A DNA stretch of 64,000 nt, from the NCBI GenBank assembly GCA_963769665.1, contig CAVYMQ010000003.1, positions 1,178,001 through 1,242,000 on the forward strand, written 5' to 3'. This document shows, piece by piece, positions 61,134 through 64,000 of the stretch (position 1 is its first letter; every line of letters starts with the position of its first letter). This stretch comes from JACCTU01 sp963769665 (lineage in GTDB: Bacteria > Actinomycetota > Thermoleophilia > Gaiellales > Gaiellaceae). Position numbers and translations under genes: made by a program. The notes beneath the pieces were generated by a model, which saw only the letters and a program-made list of their open reading frames with translations, was not told the DNA's origin and searched no databases.

Positions 61134-62156
61134 CTAGACCGGAGCGGGTGCGGCCGTCGAGCCGCCCGCCCGGAGCCGGGGCTGCACGAGCACGCGAGGC
61201 AGCGAGCGCGTGGGCTCGGCGATCACCGTCCGCAGCAGGTCGACCGCGGTCGAGGCGATCTCTTCGATCGGCTGCTCGATCGTCGTCAGCTCGGGCTCGA
61301 CCCAGGTCGCCGCCTCGATTCCGTCGAAGCCGACGACCGAGAGGTCTGCGGGCACGCGCAGTCCCAGCTCGCGGGCAACCTGGAGGACCGCGATCGCGAT
61401 CACGTCGCTCGAGCAGATGACCGCCGTCGGCCGATCCACGCGTCCGAGCAGTGCGCGGGCGGACGCCCGGCCTCCCTCCAGCGTGAACTCGCCGTGCACC
61501 ACGAGGCCGTCCGGCAAGAGGCGCTCCTTCTCCAGCGCTTCGACGCGCCCGGCGGCCTTCAGCCGGGTGGGGAGGTAGTCGTCGGGGCCTGCGACGAACC
61601 CGATGCGCGTGTGACCGAGCGCGATCAGGTGCCGCGTGGCCAGGAATCCGGCGTGGCGCTCGTCGACCGAGACGCTGGCGACGTCGAGCCCCTCGAGCGC
61701 GCCGTTGACGAAGACGAGCCTGGCGCCCTCGGCCAGCAAGCGGGCGTAGTGCTCGTGCTCGCCGCCGAGGTGCGTCATCTCGCAGGCGATGAAAATCATC
61801 CCGTCGACGCGCCGGTCGAGCAGCATGTGGACGTAGTCCGCCTCTCTGAATGCCGCTGCCCGGGTGTTGCAGAGAATCGTCGCCAGTCCCGCCTCGGTTG
61901 CCCGTGCCTCCATCGCCTGGGCGAGCGCTGGGAAGATCGGGTTGGCCAGCTCGGGAACGAGCAGGCCGATCGCTCCCGTCGCGGAGCTCCGGCCCGGGGG
62001 CACGTAGAGCAGGTCGCGCATCGCGTCTTCGACCCGGGCGCGGGTCTCCGGGCGCACGCCGTCGACGCCGCTCGCGACGCGCGAGGCCGTCGCGAGGCTC
62101 ACTCCCGCGCGGGAGGCGACTTCACGAAGCGATGCCACGGGCCTCTGCTGGAACAC
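61134..62156 (-). CDS. LacI-family transcriptional regulator
   Basis: A 340-residue repressor. The N-terminal helix-turn-helix reads SLREVASRAGVSLATASRV with hinge region VRPETRARVEDAM; the rest is the periplasmic-binding-like sensor domain (IGLLVPELANPIFPALAQAM, VVGFDGIEAATWVEP). It is divergent from a sugar-type ABC importer and likely controls it in response to the imported sugar. GTG 62156 is listed; GTG 62138 (VASLREVA) is preceded by AGAGG and is equally possible. A candidate operator overlaps the first start. Confidence 0.92.
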   Translation of the reverse strand: MFQQRPVASLREVASRAGVSLATASRVASGVDGVRPETRARVEDAMRDLLYVPPGRSSATGAIGLLVPELANPIFPALAQAMEARATEAGLATILCNTRAAAFREADYVHMLLDRRVDGMIFIACEMTHLGGEHEHYARLLAEGARLVFVNGALEGLDVASVSVDERHAGFLATRHLIALGHTRIGFVAGPDDYLPTRLKAAGRVEALEKERLLPDGLVVHGEFTLEGGRASARALLGRVDRPTAVICSSDVIAIAVLQVARELGLRVPADLSVVGFDGIEAATWVEPELTTIEQPIEEIASTAVDLLRTVIAEPTRSLPRVLVQPRLRAGGSTAAPAPV

Positions 62157-62161
62157 GTTTC
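62150..62161. promoter_or_regulatory. Candidate LacI-family operator, lacI side
   Basis: GGAACACGTTTC at 62150-62161 reads GAAACGTGTTCC on the minus strand, almost the same as GAAACGCTGTTCC at 62283-62295 before the importer gene. It overlaps the regulator start. Half sites of GAAACG type are common in LacI-family operators. Confidence 0.4.
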
Positions 62162-62232
62162 ATTCGTGGCGATCGATCATAGGACGGTCTCCGGGGCGGT
62201 GCAAATAGGCCACGTGGCAGGCCAAATGCCCC

Positions 62233-62304
62233 TTGACTAGTACTCGTCCACTGCCGTAGTGTCGCACGGTATCTCATCGATTGAAACGCTGTTCCAACCG
62301 GTTG
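62233..62304 (+). promoter_or_regulatory. Promoter and candidate operators of the sugar ABC operon
   Basis: A -35-like TTGACT (62233-62238) and a -10-like TAGTGT (62257-62262) are 18 nt apart. Downstream lie GAAACGCTGTTCC (62283-62295), resembling the site at the lacI start, and the perfect palindrome CAACCGGTTG (62295-62304), the central pattern of many LacI-family operators. Both are placed to block transcription. Confidence 0.5.
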
Positions 62305-62317
62305 AAGGAGGCTTCAC

Positions 62318-63562
62318 ATGAGTAGGAGAACCGCGTTCGGCGCACTGGTCGTCGTCGTGATGCTCGGCATGGTCGCCGCGGCAGTTCCTGCGTCGGGTGC
62401 GGTTTCGGGCTCAGTCGTCACAAGCGGCTCGCTTCGCATCTGGACCGACAAGGACCGCCGCGCCGACATCGAGCGCATCGCGACCGCGTGGGGCTCGCGC
62501 CGCGGCGTGACCGTGGAAGTGGTCGAGAAGAACTTCGGCGACATCCGCGACCAGCTCAAGACGGTGGCTCCCGCCACCGCTCCGGACGTCATCATCGGTG
62601 CGCACGACTGGACAGGGCAGCTCGCTGCCGACGGCCTCGTCCTGCCACTCTCGCCGAAGAAGGCGACCCTCAAGCAGTTCCCCAAGTACGCGCTCGACGC
62701 GTTCTCGTACGGGACGGCGGTCAAGCGTCTTTACGGGTCGCCCGTCGCGCTCGAGAACGTCGGCCTCGTCGTGAACACCCGGCTCGCCACGGTGCCGAAG
62801 ACGTGGGCATCGCTCCAGAAGCAGGCGCTCGCGTTCAAGAAGAAGAGCGCCGACAATCTCGCGATTGCCGTTCCTCAGGCGCCCGCGGGTGACGCGTACC
62901 ACATGTACCCGTTCTTCTCGGGCCTCGGTGGGTTCGTCTTCGGGCGCAACAAGGCGGGGAACCTGAACGCGAAGGTGATCGGCGTCGCGAACCCGGTCTT
63001 CCTACGGAACGCGCCGATGATCGACGCGTGGGATCGGCTCGGGCTGATCAACTCGAAGGTCAACTACGACACGGCGAAGAACGCCTTCCTCAAGGGGCAG
63101 GCAGCCTTCTGGGTCACGGGCCCGTGGGAGGCGGACACGCTCAGGTCGAGCGGGCTGCGCTTCCGGATCGTGCAGGTGCCGAAGATCAAGTTCCAGTCGG
63201 TGCCGTTCCTCGGCGTCCAGGGGTTCATGGTCACCCGGTTCGCCAACTCCCACGGCGTGGCAACGCTGGCGAAGGACCTCGTCGCGAGCTACATCATGCT
63301 GCCCGCCTCGCAGCGGGCTCTCGCGGCGGCCAACGGCCGGTTCCCTGCGAACACGGTGGCCGGCAAGCAAGTGAGCAACCCCGTTCTGGCGCAGTTCGGT
63401 CGCGCGGGGACGGGCGGCGTTCCGATGCCGAACATCCCGCAGATGTCGAGCGTGTGGGAAGAGCTCGGCGGTGCGTGGCTAAAGGCCACGAACGGGACCT
63501 CGACCGCGGCGCGTCCGACGTTCACGACCGCTGCGCGCAACATCAGGAACAAGATCGGCTGA
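62318..63562 (+). CDS. Extracellular solute-binding protein, sugar type (MalE-like)
   Basis: A 414-residue family 1 binding protein for an ABC sugar importer, probably for a maltose-like oligosaccharide. The signal peptide covers about 1-28 (ALVVVVMLGMVAAAVPASG) without lipobox Cys. Landmarks: SLRIWTDKDRRADIERIA, PDVIIGAHDWTGQLAADGL, VALENVGLVVNTRL and QAAFWVTGPWEADTLRSS, all resembling MalE. GAAGGAGG lies 9 nt before ATG 62318. The permease gene follows beyond a strong hairpin. The divergent LacI gene is the presumed regulator. Confidence 0.9.
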   Translation: MSRRTAFGALVVVVMLGMVAAAVPASGAVSGSVVTSGSLRIWTDKDRRADIERIATAWGSRRGVTVEVVEKNFGDIRDQLKTVAPATAPDVIIGAHDWTGQLAADGLVLPLSPKKATLKQFPKYALDAFSYGTAVKRLYGSPVALENVGLVVNTRLATVPKTWASLQKQALAFKKKSADNLAIAVPQAPAGDAYHMYPFFSGLGGFVFGRNKAGNLNAKVIGVANPVFLRNAPMIDAWDRLGLINSKVNYDTAKNAFLKGQAAFWVTGPWEADTLRSSGLRFRIVQVPKIKFQSVPFLGVQGFMVTRFANSHGVATLAKDLVASYIMLPASQRALAAANGRFPANTVAGKQVSNPVLAQFGRAGTGGVPMPNIPQMSSVWEELGGAWLKATNGTSTAARPTFTTAARNIRNKIG

Positions 63563-63575
63563 TCTGACCTGACCG

Positions 63576-63617
63576 ACGGATGGGCGTCCGGCTGAGCCGG
63601 GCGCCCATCCGTTTCTT
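63576..63617 (+). terminator. 17-bp hairpin with T-tract between binding-protein and permease genes
   Basis: The left arm 63576-63592 (starting ACGGATGGGCG) and the right arm 63596-63612 (ending CGCCCATCCGT) pair over 17 positions with one G-T wobble and a TGA loop, followed by TTCTTCC. It should act as a partial terminator, giving high binding-protein and lower permease expression. Confidence 0.85.
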
Positions 63618-63635
63618 CCCCCTCCGGAGGCCCCC

Positions 63636-64000
63636 GTGACCACGACCGCAGCTCGAGCCGAGGTGCCGCCGCGCCCGACGTTCGCGCAGAGGGCGATGGC
63701 GCTGCCGTCGCGGGCGGCCCCGTTCTTCTCGGGTCCCGTCGGCCTCGCGATCAAGATCTTTCTGCTCGCGATCATGAACGCGCTCGCGGTCTGGGCCGCG
63801 ATCGTGCTCGCCGACGAGGAGAAGTGGGCGGCCGTTGCGGTGCTCGCCGTCACGACGGTCCTGATCGACGTTGCGTATCTCTCGCGGCGCGCGCTGCCGC
63901 TCAAGTTCCTGATTCCCGGAACGGTGCTGATGATCGCGTTCCAGGTGATCCCGATCTTCTACACCGTGAACGTCGCATTCACGAACTACTCGACCGGGCA
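63636..64000 (+). CDS. Sugar ABC transporter permease (MalF-like), cut by window end
   Basis: Only about 121 residues are in the window. After a basic cytoplasmic start come three to four hydrophobic helices (AIKIFLLAIMNALAVWAAIV, WAAVAVLAVTTVLIDVAYL, LIPGTVLMIAFQVIPIFYT) and the MalF-like NVAFTNYSTG, which in the family opens the large periplasmic loop. GTG 63636 has GGAGG 6-7 nt upstream. The extra N-terminal helices also fit MalF. The gene continues beyond the right edge. Confidence 0.85.
   Translation, partial: MTTTAARAEVPPRPTFAQRAMALPSRAAPFFSGPVGLAIKIFLLAIMNALAVWAAIVLADEEKWAAVAVLAVTTVLIDVAYLSRRALPLKFLIPGTVLMIAFQVIPIFYTVNVAFTNYSTG

Overview
The window is a high-GC (mostly about 65-70 %) chromosomal segment of a bacterium that I infer to be an actinomycete-type organism, probably of the Thermoleophilia (Gaiellales/Solirubrobacterales) kind. 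The inference rests on an actinobacterial GAAC-N4-GTTC SOS box before lexA, a short RpoD/SigA-type sigma factor, a TopA whose tail is made of RFGPYV-type repeats instead of zinc fingers, heavy GTG/TTG start use, and many genes that look leaderless (TANNNT about 6-9 nt before the start codon). The species cannot be fixed from sequence alone.

Layout. 1-13.8 kb is housekeeping: a receiver protein, secG, tldD-tldE, tRNA-Leu(GAG), lexA with a double SOS box, a zinc-ribbon protein whose end overlaps RNase P RNA (rnpB), a divergent two-component pair, a minus-strand acyltransferase/exonuclease/deacetylase operon, topA and the sigma factor. 13.8-25.6 kb holds two complete peptide-type ABC import systems in tandem, with different permease orders and substrate-binding proteins of different anchoring type. 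26-30.3 kb is a visibly lower-GC block (HD-GYP protein facing a MalT-like LuxR regulator) framed by two single-domain LuxR proteins and preceded by a cluster of DnaA-box-like motifs. 30.6-42.1 kb returns to normal composition: adenosine deaminase, a glycosyltransferase/membrane protein/glycerate kinase operon, xseA-xseB, small conserved-looking proteins, a coiled-coil membrane protein, a secreted glycosidase-like protein and proline dehydrogenase.

42.2-55.7 kb mixes a methyltransferase, FabL-type enoyl reductase, an EamA exporter, a very large cyclase/ATPase/TPR regulator and a cation-efflux protein with three tyrosine-catabolic enzymes: 4-hydroxyphenylpyruvate dioxygenase, homogentisate dioxygenase and a fumarylacetoacetase-family hydrolase. 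55.7-59.9 kb is a compact regulated operon: a consensus -35 with an operator over the -10, an SBP56-type selenium-binding/methanethiol oxidase protein, a 45-residue protein, a TetR regulator and an unusual alpha/beta-hydrolase/glycosyltransferase fusion. The window ends with a self-contained ATPase behind a perfect palindrome, and a LacI regulator divergent from a sugar ABC importer (binding protein, then the first part of a permease).

Recurrent themes are NTGA four-base stop/start overlaps (ATGA, GTGA, TTGA and even CTGA), conserved proteins whose reading frame offers no ATG/GTG/TTG start, leaderless promoters, a bipartite palindromic intergenic repeat present at two or three sites, and strong hairpins after solute-binding-protein genes. 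No transposase, integrase, CRISPR array or phage gene was seen.
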